DNA of 40,750 bases from Gemmatimonadota bacterium. Its GTDB lineage: Bacteria > Gemmatimonadota > Gemmatimonadetes > Longimicrobiales > Gaopeijiaceae. Below are positions 31,714-40,700 of the stretch, piece by piece. Every line of letters begins with the position of its first letter. The first letter of the stretch is position 1. Under the pieces are notes generated by a model. The model worked only from the letters and a program-made list of their open reading frames with translations, ran no database searches and had not been told where the DNA came from. The DNA lies in the NCBI GenBank assembly GCA_028873825.1, contig JAPPNM010000009.1, positions 1 through 40,750 of the forward strand, read 5' to 3'. The position numbers and the translations under genes were made by a program.

Positions 31714-34095
31714 ATGACGCTGCCGGTCCTGGCCATCGCGGCCCAGCAAGCGACCGCCGTCGGCGTGGTCCGCGACAGCATCACTCTCGAGCCGGTGGCC
31801 TTCGCCTCGGTGGCCGTGATGTCTTCCGTGGACGCCGGATCCGCGGAGGGGATCGCGGACCGGTTCGGAGCGTTCGCGATTCCGGGCGCGTCCGCGGGTT
31901 TGGTGCGCCTCGAGGCCAACGCCTTCGGATACGCTCCCTGGATTCGGGAATACGAGGAGCTTCCGAACCGGCCGATCCATATCCTCATGCGGCCCGCCCC
32001 GTTCACCCTCGATGCGCTCGGCGTCGTGGCGGGCGGACGTGTCGGCGACCCGATCGCCGTCTCGCGGGACGCCTTCGTTGTCGACGCCAAGCTGATCCGC
32101 GCCCTGCCCCCGGTCGTCGAGACGGACGTGCTGCGGGCGATTTCGATGTCGCCGTCCGCCTCCCCGCCGTCGGACTTCGTTTCGGTCCCCTATGTCCGGG
32201 GTGGCACCAGCGAGGGGACCCCGGTGATGCTCGACGGTGTCCGGCTCTTCAATCCGTTTCATCTCGGGGGCTTCTTTTCGGCCGTCAACGCCGAGGCGGT
32301 CGACCATGCGACCCTTCTGCCGAGTTCCGGCGCCGGCGGACAGCATCTCGGATCCCTGTCCGGGGCCATCGAGATCGCCACACGCGACGGAACCCGCGAA
32401 CGACACCGTGTGACGGGTGCGATCGGGCTGGCGTCGACCCGGCTGTCGGTGGAGGGCCCGGTCGGCGGCAGCGCGTCGTACATGGTCGACGGCAGGCGCA
32501 CCTACATCGACCTGTTGACCGGGGGACTGGCGCGTTTGGGCCTGCTGTCGGAGTCCTTCCCCTACGGTTTTCACGACCTGCACGCGAAGGTCACGAAGGA
32601 TTTCGGAGGAGTGCGTCGTCTCTCGGTTACCGGCTACCTGAACTCCGAAGCGGTCTCGTATGCCTACGCCGATACGATCGACCCCGGTGATCCCACGGCG
32701 ACCCAGGAAGAGATCCTGTGGCTCGATTGGGGCAACGCAGCGGTGGCGGTCCACTATCGGGACCAGTTGGCGCCGAACGCATTCGTCGATGTGACGCTCG
32801 GCCACAGCCGGTTCGCGAACGATCTCCTGGCATACAGCGATGCGCCGGTCCCGCCCGGTCCTTCGGGGGAAGCGTCGAAGTCGAAAGACACCCTGATCGC
32901 CGGCAACGGTCACATGGCCGAGGATCGCGTGCAGGTAAACGTCACCTGGCACGCGGGTTTCGGCACGGTTGCCCTCGGAACTCAAGCGGTCCGCTTCGAC
33001 GCGGATCACGACTACGGGTACTCCGAAGTCGAGGTTCTGACGCCGCTCACGCTGCAGACCCGGCAGTGGCGGATCGGGATCTTCGCGAATGTGGACACGA
33101 AACTGAGCGAGGTTTGGGGCACGCGGGCGGGAGTGCGCGCGGACCGGTTCGTCGGCCTCGCGACATCCTTGTCCCCGTTCGGGGAGCTGAGCTACGCCGG
33201 TTCGTGGTGGACGGCTAGGATTTCGGCGTCCCGGTCCCACCAATCCCTGTCGTCCCTGCGAAACGAGGAGTCCATCGGAGCCAGCCTGCTCGCCTACGAC
33301 CTGCTGGCGCCGGTGAAGCGAACACCCGTTCCGCGCAACACCGGAGTGTCCGCGGGATGGGAGGGAACCCGGGGCGCCCTGCGCGTTCGCTTGGACATCT
33401 ACGCTCGCAAGATGGAGAACCTGCGGATCCAGCCTCTCGGCACCGATCCGTTCTTTTCGTCAACGCTCGACGACCCGTCGCTTCGGGTTCCGGCCAGCAG
33501 CGTTGCGCAAGGGGCCGAAGTCTCGTGGAGCTGGGCGCACGGCCAATTCTCCACCTTGGGCGCCTACCGCTGGGGCCGCGTTACGAGGACGGTCGGCCAG
33601 CAGACCTATGTGCCCCGCTTTCACCGCGCCCACGAGTTTGAAGCAGGTGCGGTGATGGCGAGAGGAGCCTCTTCGTGGTCGTCCAGGCTGTCGGTGCGAT
33701 CCGGCCAGCCGACCACGCCGATCCTGGCGGTTGTTCCCTTCGGACAGCATAGGGCGTCGGAACTCGACGAGACCCACTGGCAGCACATCGGGTGGGTGGC
33801 GCTCGGAGGCGAGTACAATTCGGTAAGGCTTCCGCTCTATGTTCGGGCGGATCTGGGCTGGCGCCGGCGCAACGAAGTGACTTGGTTCGGAGGGGGATCC
33901 GTATCTCCGTTCGTATCCGTGGCCAACCTCTTCAGCGCGCCCAACGTCCTCGGAGCCAACGTTGAACTCACACCCGACGACGAAAGCCCCGGTCCGGGTC
34001 CGCCACCGGAGCATTTCGTTCCGTTCTCGCTCGACCGGCTCTACCTGCCCCAGATTCCCCTGCTCGCCTTCTTCGGCGTGGAGTTCGAGTTTTGA
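31714..34095 (+). CDS. TonB-dependent receptor
   Basis: 793 residues. A carboxypeptidase-regulatory-like domain (GVVRDSITLEPVAFASVAVM, about 15-90) is followed by a plug domain (VPYVRGGTSEGTPVMLDGVRL; GSLSGAIEIATRDGT, about 160-250) and a long beta-barrel ending in FFGVEFEF with the terminal Phe of outer-membrane proteins. It imports a large substrate across the outer membrane with TonB energy. The start at ATG 31714 has AAGGGAG upstream, but the signal peptide is short and lacks basic residues, so the true start may differ. It is coupled (TTGA overlap) to a lipoprotein gene. Confidence 0.85.
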   Translation: MTLPVLAIAAQQATAVGVVRDSITLEPVAFASVAVMSSVDAGSAEGIADRFGAFAIPGASAGLVRLEANAFGYAPWIREYEELPNRPIHILMRPAPFTLDALGVVAGGRVGDPIAVSRDAFVVDAKLIRALPPVVETDVLRAISMSPSASPPSDFVSVPYVRGGTSEGTPVMLDGVRLFNPFHLGGFFSAVNAEAVDHATLLPSSGAGGQHLGSLSGAIEIATRDGTRERHRVTGAIGLASTRLSVEGPVGGSASYMVDGRRTYIDLLTGGLARLGLLSESFPYGFHDLHAKVTKDFGGVRRLSVTGYLNSEAVSYAYADTIDPGDPTATQEEILWLDWGNAAVAVHYRDQLAPNAFVDVTLGHSRFANDLLAYSDAPVPPGPSGEASKSKDTLIAGNGHMAEDRVQVNVTWHAGFGTVALGTQAVRFDADHDYGYSEVEVLTPLTLQTRQWRIGIFANVDTKLSEVWGTRAGVRADRFVGLATSLSPFGELSYAGSWWTARISASRSHQSLSSLRNEESIGASLLAYDLLAPVKRTPVPRNTGVSAGWEGTRGALRVRLDIYARKMENLRIQPLGTDPFFSSTLDDPSLRVPASSVAQGAEVSWSWAHGQFSTLGAYRWGRVTRTVGQQTYVPRFHRAHEFEAGAVMARGASSWSSRLSVRSGQPTTPILAVVPFGQHRASELDETHWQHIGWVALGGEYNSVRLPLYVRADLGWRRRNEVTWFGGGSVSPFVSVANLFSAPNVLGANVELTPDDESPGPGPPPEHFVPFSLDRLYLPQIPLLAFFGVEFEF

Positions 34096-34913
34096 ACGCG
34101 CGGAGGGTGGTCTCCGTCGCTCTGGCGCTCGCGGCGCCGGTGGTTTGCGAGGGCTGCTTGCCATCGAACGATCCTCTGGACCTGCATTTGGATGTCGTCA
34201 GCATCGCCGCAGTGATCGTGGCGGGGGAAACGGAGGCCCACGTGTTGGCCGGCTTTCCCCACCGGCCTTTGGACGATCCGCCTCCGTCGGTAACCGCCGA
34301 CCTGTCGGGGTCCGGGTGGAAGGCGCCTTTCGCGCCCACTGCGCTCGCCGACTGCGAGGGCGGACCTATCCGCTGGCCCATTCCGCTCACATGCCTGCAT
34401 GCGGTCCTCCCGGAGGCGGTTCGAGAGGGTGTCGCGTACCGTATCGAGGGGCGCGCCCCCCTGGGATCCTTCACCGGAGAGGCCGTGGTGCCCGCCGCCC
34501 CCGTGGTGGTGGAGCCGACAGACACGTTGAGGTTGAAGCCGTCCGGCTACCAGCTTCCGGTTCCGATCCGGTATCGAGTCTCGTCGGAGATCGGGACTCT
34601 GCGCCCCGAGATCGCCGAGATCAGGGATTCGTCGGGCGATCAGCCGGACGCGTTTGTCATTCCGGACACTTTGGATGTGGAAGCCGACTCGGCAACCCTG
34701 ACGGTCGATTACTACACCGCCCGCCCGACCCGGATCACTCTGCAGCTGCTCGGAATCGGCTGGAACTACACGAGGTTCGCGGAGGCGAGCGAGAGCAATC
34801 CCTTCCGTTCTCCGTTTCCCGAATTCGGAATCCGGGGCGAGGGCGTATTCGGGTACTTCGACGGAGCCGCCGTGTCGGGCCCCATCCACGTCGTCGCCGC
34901 CGCCGAGCGGTGA
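34092..34913 (+). CDS. Lipoprotein paired with TonB receptor (DUF4249-like)
   Basis: 273 residues, starting at TTG 34092 that overlaps the receptor stop. Signal with lipobox VVCEGC near residue 20. The rest is beta-rich: SVTADLSGSGWKAPF, the YRIEGRAPLGSFTGEA and VVPAAPVVVEPTD patterns, and a C-terminal GVFGYFDGAAVSGP. This resembles the DUF4249 lipoproteins that accompany TonB receptors in Bacteroidota, but the match is by pattern only. It probably helps capture the receptor's substrate at the cell surface. Confidence 0.6.
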   Translation: MNARRVVSVALALAAPVVCEGCLPSNDPLDLHLDVVSIAAVIVAGETEAHVLAGFPHRPLDDPPPSVTADLSGSGWKAPFAPTALADCEGGPIRWPIPLTCLHAVLPEAVREGVAYRIEGRAPLGSFTGEAVVPAAPVVVEPTDTLRLKPSGYQLPVPIRYRVSSEIGTLRPEIAEIRDSSGDQPDAFVIPDTLDVEADSATLTVDYYTARPTRITLQLLGIGWNYTRFAEASESNPFRSPFPEFGIRGEGVFGYFDGAAVSGPIHVVAAAER

Positions 34914-35028
34914 GACCCCTCCGTCCGAGGAACTTCGGTCGGAAGCCCCGGCGCGCTACATTGAGAATCTCTGCCGTGGGGCCGAACGGGCGGTCCGCCG
35001 GCGTCACTCGTTCCGCAAGGAGGACGAC

Positions 35029-35508
35029 ATGAGAGCAGCAATGCGATTCGTCGTCGTACTGGCACTGGCCGGTGTCGCAGCCTGCGACTCCACGGACACG
35101 CCGGATTACGACGACCTGAGCGGCGCGTGGGAAGGCCAGATGGGGGGATCGGGCCAAGGGGTCACAATCGAAGCCACCGTGAAGGCCACCATCACTCAGA
35201 AGGAGGAAGAGCTGTCCGCCGTCTGGAATCTCAACGGCAAGACGACCTTCATGGGCGAGTCGGAGGACATCGATGACACCATTACGCTCACGGGCACCGT
35301 GAAGGAGGGCCGGGACCCACAAGTGTCTCTCGCCTTTCCCAAGGACGAGGACGACATATGTCCGGACGTGGACCCGCCGGTCTTCACCGGGTCTCACAAG
35401 AGCACCGGCATGACCATGGAACTCAAGACGGACCTGCCGGTGCTCAACGATGACGACTGCAGTGAAGTCGCGAAGATCACCCTGACGGCGATGCTGAAGA
35501 AGAACTGA
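35029..35508 (+). CDS. Hypothetical lipoprotein
   Basis: 159 residues with a strong AGGAGG upstream of ATG 35029. The signal ends in the lipobox GVAACDS. The mature part is acidic and beta-rich: LSGAWEGQMGGSGQGV, LSAVWNLNGKTTF and TLTGTVKEGRDPQVSLAF, consistent with a small beta-barrel or lipocalin-like fold. Two cysteines (DDICPD, DDDCSE) may pair. A TACATT at about 34959 may be its -10. No family recognised. Confidence 0.75.
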   Translation: MRAAMRFVVVLALAGVAACDSTDTPDYDDLSGAWEGQMGGSGQGVTIEATVKATITQKEEELSAVWNLNGKTTFMGESEDIDDTITLTGTVKEGRDPQVSLAFPKDEDDICPDVDPPVFTGSHKSTGMTMELKTDLPVLNDDDCSEVAKITLTAMLKKN

Positions 35509-35521
35509 GTTTGGGGTGGGG

Positions 35522-35672
35522 GTGGGCCGCCGGCCGGCTGCTTCGGTGAGCGACGCCCGGCACGGAATCACCGGAGCGGCGGTCGGGGAAGTGGGCGTGG
35601 CCCGCCGGCCGGCTGCTTCGATGAGCGTGCGAATCGACGATGCGTGGACGGGCCGGCCACCCCGCCGGCCCG
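35522..35672. repeat. 75-bp-spaced direct repeat and 9-bp hairpin
   Basis: About 30 bases around CGCCGGCCGGCTGCTTC recur at 35522 and 35597 with two changes. A perfect stem CGGGCCGGC-6 bases-GCCGGCCCG follows (35649-35672). The region lies after the lipoprotein and before the imuB promoter. A 60-codon frame (35516-35698) spans it, but it looks like translated repeat. The hairpin could end transcription of the lipoprotein gene. Confidence 0.7.
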
Positions 35673-35721
35673 CGAATGGGGCCCTCCCGGCGTTCTGAGC
35701 GGCGACGCATCCGGGCCGGAA

Positions 35722-35753
35722 TTGACATTTCGGTATATATTCGGTTATCGTTC
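35722..35753 (+). promoter_or_regulatory. imuB-dnaE2 promoter with LexA-like direct repeats
   Basis: -35 TTGACA (35722-35727), then 18 bases and TATCGT (35746-35751); the ATG follows 9 bases later. Three TTC-centred units spaced 11 bp apart overlap the promoter: TTTC (35728), ATTC (35739) and GTTC (35750), each separated by N7. The block TTCGGTAT is shared with the imuA promoter. The layout suggests repression by one regulator, most simply LexA. Confidence 0.6.
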
Positions 35754-35760
35754 ACGGGCC

Positions 35761-37392
35761 ATGTCTTCCGAGCCCGCGACCCCATCCGCGCGGCGGGCGC
35801 CGCCCCGCCCCGCCCCCCGCATCCCCCGCCGCATCCTTGCGGTCCGGTTGCCGTGGTGGCCGACCGAGAGACTGGCCCGGCGCCGTCCCGAGGCCCGCAC
35901 CCGCCCCTTCGTCGCCGTCGGCGAGAACGGAGGGCGGGCGATCGTCGAAGCGGCCAATCCGCTCGCCACCCGGGCCGGCGTCACGCCCGGCATGCCTCTG
36001 GCCGACGGGCGCGCCATCGTGCCCGGCTTGGTCGTTCGCCCCGCCGACCCCGCCGCCGACGCCCGCGCGCTGGAACGCCTCGCGCGCTGGGCCGGCCGCT
36101 TCACCCCGCGCGTCATGCCCGGCGGGCGAGACACGCTCTTCCTCGACATCGCCGGTTGCGACCGTCTCTTCGGCGGCGAGGAGGCGCTGACGGCGTCGCT
36201 GCGGGCGGCGCTGGAGGACTTCGGCCTGACCGTGCGGCTGGCCCTGGCCGACACCCCGGGCGCGGCCTGGGCGCTCGCCCGCCACGGCGCCGGCGACCCC
36301 GCCGTGGTGCCGGCCGGTGCCGGGCCTTCCGGGCTCGGGGACGCCCTGTCGCAGCTGCCCGTGGCCGCGCTGCGCCTGAGCGCCGGTGTGGCCGCCGCGC
36401 TCGCTTCCTTCGGTCTGGACCGAATCCACGCACTGTCCGTCATGGAATCCGTCGAACTGGTTCGGCGCTTCGGTACGGAACCGGTCAGGCGGTTGCGACA
36501 GGCCCTGGGATTCCTCGACGAACCGATCGCGCCGCTGCGTCCCCCGCCCCCGCGCGAAGTCCGCCGAGCCTTCGCCGAGCCGGTCTCGACGGCGGCGGGC
36601 ATCCGCGCCGCGGTCGACGGCCTCCTGGACGACCTTTGCCTGGCCCTGAGCCGTTCCGGCGAGGGCGCCCGGCGGCTGCGGCTCGTCTGCCACCGGACCG
36701 ACGGCGACCGGCGGACCCTTGCCGTGGGCACAAGCCGCCCGCTACGCGGCAAGAGGCGGCTCATGGTACTCTTCGCCGAAAAGCTGGACCGGGTCGAACC
36801 CGGCTTCGGGATCGACGAGATCGTTCTGGCCGCCGATGCGGCCGAGACCCTGGACGAACCGCAGACCGACTGGTCCGGCGAGACGGCGGGGGGATGCCGC
36901 ACCGGCGGCGAAGAGGGACTCGCGGACCTCCTCGACCGGCTGGGGAACCGTTTCGGCTTCGGTAGCATCGCGCGGCCGGCACCGCGCCGGAGCTGGCTGC
37001 CCGAGCGCGCCGCCGGTCGTCGCGCGCCGCTGGCGGACCGCGGCGACGGCGCCGCGAGCTGGCCGTCGGACCGCCGCAGGCCGTTGCGGTTGTTTTCCCC
37101 TCCCGAGCCGGTGGAGGCCGTCACCCTCGAGCCGGCCGGCCGGCCGCTCGGTCTTCGGCGGCGCGGAAGATTGCACCGGGTGAGTGCGAGCGAAGGACCC
37201 GAGCGGCTGGAATGCGAGTGGTGGCGGGAGGACGCGCCGCGCCGCGACTACTACCTGGCCGAGGACGAGGCGGGCCGCCGCTACTGGCTCTTTCGGGAGG
37301 GCGGAGGGGATTCGTGCGCGGGGCCCGCTCCGGAGGATGCGTCTCGCTCGGAAGGGATGTCCCGGTGGTTCCTGCACGGGCTCTTCGCGTGA
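35761..37392 (+). CDS. imuB: ImuB, inactive Y-family polymerase of the mutasome
   Basis: 543 residues. It opens ILAVRLPWWPTERLARR, the ImuB version of the Y-family start, which lacks the catalytic Asp. LFLDIAGCDRLFGGEEAL, then SAGVAAALASFGLDRI of the thumb/helix-hairpin-helix part, and the little-finger region PVEAVTLEPAGRPLG come next, with a C-terminal region ending EWWREDAPRRDYYLAE and YWLFREGG. ImuB bridges DnaE2 and the beta clamp; it is not a polymerase itself. Start ATG 35761 lies 9 bases after the -10. Its stop overlaps the GTG of dnaE2 (GTGA). Confidence 0.88.
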   Translation: MSSEPATPSARRAPPRPAPRIPRRILAVRLPWWPTERLARRRPEARTRPFVAVGENGGRAIVEAANPLATRAGVTPGMPLADGRAIVPGLVVRPADPAADARALERLARWAGRFTPRVMPGGRDTLFLDIAGCDRLFGGEEALTASLRAALEDFGLTVRLALADTPGAAWALARHGAGDPAVVPAGAGPSGLGDALSQLPVAALRLSAGVAAALASFGLDRIHALSVMESVELVRRFGTEPVRRLRQALGFLDEPIAPLRPPPPREVRRAFAEPVSTAAGIRAAVDGLLDDLCLALSRSGEGARRLRLVCHRTDGDRRTLAVGTSRPLRGKRRLMVLFAEKLDRVEPGFGIDEIVLAADAAETLDEPQTDWSGETAGGCRTGGEEGLADLLDRLGNRFGFGSIARPAPRRSWLPERAAGRRAPLADRGDGAASWPSDRRRPLRLFSPPEPVEAVTLEPAGRPLGLRRRGRLHRVSASEGPERLECEWWREDAPRRDYYLAEDEAGRRYWLFREGGGDSCAGPAPEDASRSEGMSRWFLHGLFA

Positions 37393-40300
37393 GCCGGGAC
37401 ACCCCCCCCTACGCCGAACTCCAGGTCACCAGCAACTTCTCCTTCCTCAGGGGCGCCTCCCACCCCGGCGAGATGGTCGAGCGGGCCGCCGAGCTGGGCT
37501 ACCGCGCCCTCGCCCTGACCGACCGCAACACGCTGGCCGGAGTGGTCCGCGCCCACGAGGCCGCCCAGCGCACAGGTCTCCACTTCATCCCCGGCGCCCG
37601 CCTCGACCTCGCCGACGGCCCCAGCCTCCTCTGCCTCCCCGCCACCCGGAAAGGTTACGGTGCCCTCTCCCGCCTCATCACCACGGGACGGCGGCGCGTG
37701 CCCAAGGGAGAATGCCGTCTCACCCGGGAGGACGTCGCCGCGGCCGCCGACCGGGACGGCCACGTCTTCATCGCAATCCCCCCCGTCTCGCCCGGCGACG
37801 ACTTCGCCGCCCGCCTCGCCTGGTACCGCGACCGCCTCGACGCCCCCCTCCACCTCGCAGCCACCCACTACCATCGCGGCGGCGACGACCGGCGCCTCGC
37901 CCGCCTCGCCGCCCTGGCCGCCTCGCACGGCCTCCCCCTCGTCGCCGCCGGCGACATCCTCCAGCACGACCCCTCGCGCCGCCGCCTTCACGATGTCCTC
38001 ACCTGCATCCGCGAGCGCTGCGCCATCGACGCCGCCGGCCGGCGCCTGCAGGCCAACGCCGAACGGCACCTCAAGCCTCCGCTTGAGCTCGCCCGGATCT
38101 TCCGCGACCACCCCGGCGCCCTCGCCAACACCGTCGAAATCGCCGAACGCTGCCGCTTCTCGCTCGCCGAACTGCGCTACGAGTACCCCGACGAGGTCGC
38201 CGCCGGCGGCCGAACCCCCCGCGAAACGCTCGCGGCGCTCACCTGGGCCGGTGCGGCCGAACGCTACCCGGACGGCATCCCGCCCAAGGTCCGCGCGACG
38301 ATCGAACACGAACTCGCCCTCATCGCACAGCTGGACTATGAGCCCTACTTCCTCACCGTCGAGGACATCGTGCGCAGGGCGCGCGAGCTCGGCATCCTCT
38401 GCCAGGGCCGCGGTTCGGCCGCCAACTCCGCCGTGTGCTACTGCCTGGGCGTCACCTCGGTCGACCCCGCGCGGATCGACCTCCTCTTCGAGCGCTTCAT
38501 CTCGGCCGAGCGCGACGAGGTGCCCGACATCGACGTCGACTTCGAGCACGAGCGCCGCGAAGAGGTCATCCAGTACATCTACGGCAAGTACGGACGCGAC
38601 CGGGCCGGGCTGACCGCGACGGTCATCACCTACCGTGCCCGGAGCGCGCTGCGCGACGTGGGCAAGGCCATGGGCCTGAGCGAGGACGTGATCGGGCGGC
38701 TGCTCTCGATGGTCTCGTGGCGGTCGCGGCCGGTGGGCGAGGAACGGGCCCGCGAAGAAGGCTTCAACCCCTCCGACCGGCGTCTGGCGCTCACCATGAA
38801 GCTGGCACAGGAGCTGTGCGGATTCCCCCGACACTTGTCCCAACACACCGGCGGTTTCGTGATATCACGCGGGCCACTCTGCGAGATCGTTCCCATCGAG
38901 AACGCGGCCATGGAAGACCGCACGGTCATCGAGTGGAACAAGGACGACCTGGAGGTTTTGGGATTGATCAAGGTCGACGTGCTCGGACTCGGAATGCTCT
39001 CGTGCATCCGCAAGGCCTTCGCCCTGCTCAAGGAGAAGTACGGCCTTCGCTACACGTTGGAGAGCGTGCCGCAGGAGGACCCGGCCACGTACGGGATGAT
39101 CCATCGGGCGGACACGGTCGGGGTTTTCCAGATCGAAAGCCGGGCCCAGATGGCGATGCTGCCGAGGCTGAAGCCCTCGACCTTCTACGACCTCGTGATC
39201 GAGGTGGCGATCGTGCGGCCCGGACCGATCCAGGGCGACATGGTCCATCCCTACCTGCGGCGGCGTCAGGGGCTCGAGCCCGTCGAGTATCCTTCCGAAG
39301 AACTGCGCCAGGTGCTGGAGAAGACCCTCGGCGTGCCGCTCTTCCAGGAACAGGTGATGCGGATCGCCATCGTCGCGGCCGGTTTCACCCCCGCCGAGGC
39401 CGACCAGCTGCGGCGCGCCATGGCGAGTTTTCGCAATCCGGGTACGATCCACCGTTTCAGGGACAAGTTCATCGACGGCATGACCGGGCGCGGCTACGAC
39501 CGCGACTTCGCCGAACGCTGCTTCCGGCAGATCGAGGGCTTCGGCGAATACGGCTTCCCCGAGAGCCACGCGGCGAGCTTCGCCCACCTCGCCTACGTCT
39601 CGTCGTGGCTGAAGTGCCACTATCCGGAAGTCTTCGCCTGCGCGCTTCTCAACAGCCAGCCGATGGGCTTCTACGCGCCCGCGCAGATCGTGCGGGACGC
39701 GCGCGACCACGGGGTCGAGGTGCGGCCGCCGGATGTGAACCGCTCGGAGTGGGACTGCACGCTGGAGGGGGTCGCGACGCCCGCCTCGCGGCCCGGCCAA
39801 GGGGAGCGCGGCGGATCCGGCGGGCATGGACACGACGGACCGGCCGGCGGTCCTCTCGCCCTCCGCTTGGGCCTCCGCCGGATCCGCGGTCTGAAGGAGG
39901 ACGACGCCCTTCGGCTTGTCGAGGCTCGAGACGGCGGCTACCGCTCACCCCTCGACCTGTGGCGGCGGACCGGAATCCCGCCCGCCGTCCTGGCGCGTCT
40001 GGCCGCCGCCGACGCCTTCGGGTCCATGGGCCTGAACCGCCGCCAGGCCGCGTGGGCGGTGCGCGCGATGAACGAGGCCGGACCCCTCCCCCTCTTCGAT
40101 TCGCCGGAAGGCGATCGGTCGTTGCGCCCGGAGCCGGCCCTCCCGGCCATGTCCGCGGGGGAGCAGGTGGCCGCCGACTACCGCAGCACGGGTCTGTCGC
40201 TCAAGCACCATCCCGTCGCGCTCCTGCGCTGCCGTCTCGACGAGCGGCGCGTTCTGCCTGCGAAGGACCTGGAGAGGCTGAACGACGGAGACCCGGCCGT

Positions 40301-40700
40301 CGTGGCGGGGATCGTGCTGACCCGGCAGCGGCCCGGAAGGGGCGTCGTGATGTTCGTCACGCTCGAGGACGAGTCGGGAACCGCCAACCTGGTCGTCTTC
40401 CCGTCCGTATACGAGAACCAGCGCCGCGACACCTTGACCGCGCGGCTGATGATGTGCCGCGGCAAGGTGCAGAAGGTGGACGGGGTGATTCACGTGATCG
40501 CGGAGCGGGTGACTTCGCTGAACGGGTGGCTGGACGAGCTGGGGAGGGCGGGGGGTGGGGGGGGGACGGGGGGCGGGATCGGGGCGGGGGACGGGATCGG
40601 AGAGGTCGTCGGAGACGGGTTGCCGCGGCGGGGGGCCGGAGCCGCGCGGGGTGGTGGTTCGAGGGGGTCGTTTGTGGGGCGGGGGCGGTTTTTTCACTAG
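37389..40700 (+). CDS. dnaE2: Error-prone DNA polymerase DnaE2 (ImuC)
   Basis: 1103 residues, a family C polymerase that copies across lesions after DNA damage. The N-terminal PHP domain (AELQVTSNFSFLRGASHP, ALALTDRNTLAGVV) comes first, then the polymerase core with catalytic Asps in VPDIDVDFEH (about 380), QHTGGFVIS, DVLGLGMLSCI and AIVRPGPIQGDMVHPYL, with FGEYGFPESHAASFAHLAY near 720. An OB fold near the C terminus (VAGIVLTRQRPG, VTLEDESGTANLVVF) and a final RFFH follow, like the RxFH ending of DnaE2. A Gly-rich tail (about 1050-1095) is unusual. GTG 37389 is coupled to imuB. Confidence 0.93.
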   Translation: MSRDTPPYAELQVTSNFSFLRGASHPGEMVERAAELGYRALALTDRNTLAGVVRAHEAAQRTGLHFIPGARLDLADGPSLLCLPATRKGYGALSRLITTGRRRVPKGECRLTREDVAAAADRDGHVFIAIPPVSPGDDFAARLAWYRDRLDAPLHLAATHYHRGGDDRRLARLAALAASHGLPLVAAGDILQHDPSRRRLHDVLTCIRERCAIDAAGRRLQANAERHLKPPLELARIFRDHPGALANTVEIAERCRFSLAELRYEYPDEVAAGGRTPRETLAALTWAGAAERYPDGIPPKVRATIEHELALIAQLDYEPYFLTVEDIVRRARELGILCQGRGSAANSAVCYCLGVTSVDPARIDLLFERFISAERDEVPDIDVDFEHERREEVIQYIYGKYGRDRAGLTATVITYRARSALRDVGKAMGLSEDVIGRLLSMVSWRSRPVGEERAREEGFNPSDRRLALTMKLAQELCGFPRHLSQHTGGFVISRGPLCEIVPIENAAMEDRTVIEWNKDDLEVLGLIKVDVLGLGMLSCIRKAFALLKEKYGLRYTLESVPQEDPATYGMIHRADTVGVFQIESRAQMAMLPRLKPSTFYDLVIEVAIVRPGPIQGDMVHPYLRRRQGLEPVEYPSEELRQVLEKTLGVPLFQEQVMRIAIVAAGFTPAEADQLRRAMASFRNPGTIHRFRDKFIDGMTGRGYDRDFAERCFRQIEGFGEYGFPESHAASFAHLAYVSSWLKCHYPEVFACALLNSQPMGFYAPAQIVRDARDHGVEVRPPDVNRSEWDCTLEGVATPASRPGQGERGGSGGHGHDGPAGGPLALRLGLRRIRGLKEDDALRLVEARDGGYRSPLDLWRRTGIPPAVLARLAAADAFGSMGLNRRQAAWAVRAMNEAGPLPLFDSPEGDRSLRPEPALPAMSAGEQVAADYRSTGLSLKHHPVALLRCRLDERRVLPAKDLERLNDGDPAVVAGIVLTRQRPGRGVVMFVTLEDESGTANLVVFPSVYENQRRDTLTARLMMCRGKVQKVDGVIHVIAERVTSLNGWLDELGRAGGGGGTGGGIGAGDGIGEVVGDGLPRRGAGAARGGGSRGSFVGRGRFFH

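Noticed and set aside
31411-33243. 610-codon minus-strand frame opposite the TonB receptor
   Set aside because: No domain pattern; the receptor frame is fully supported by plug and barrel motifs.
35516-35698. 60-codon frame between the lipoprotein and imuB
   Set aside because: It consists of the translated 75-bp-spaced repeat and the hairpin; no independent sign of coding.
37281-38846. Long minus-strand frame opposite dnaE2
   Set aside because: Shadow of the PHP and polymerase core coding; composition is repetitive Gly/Val/Glu.
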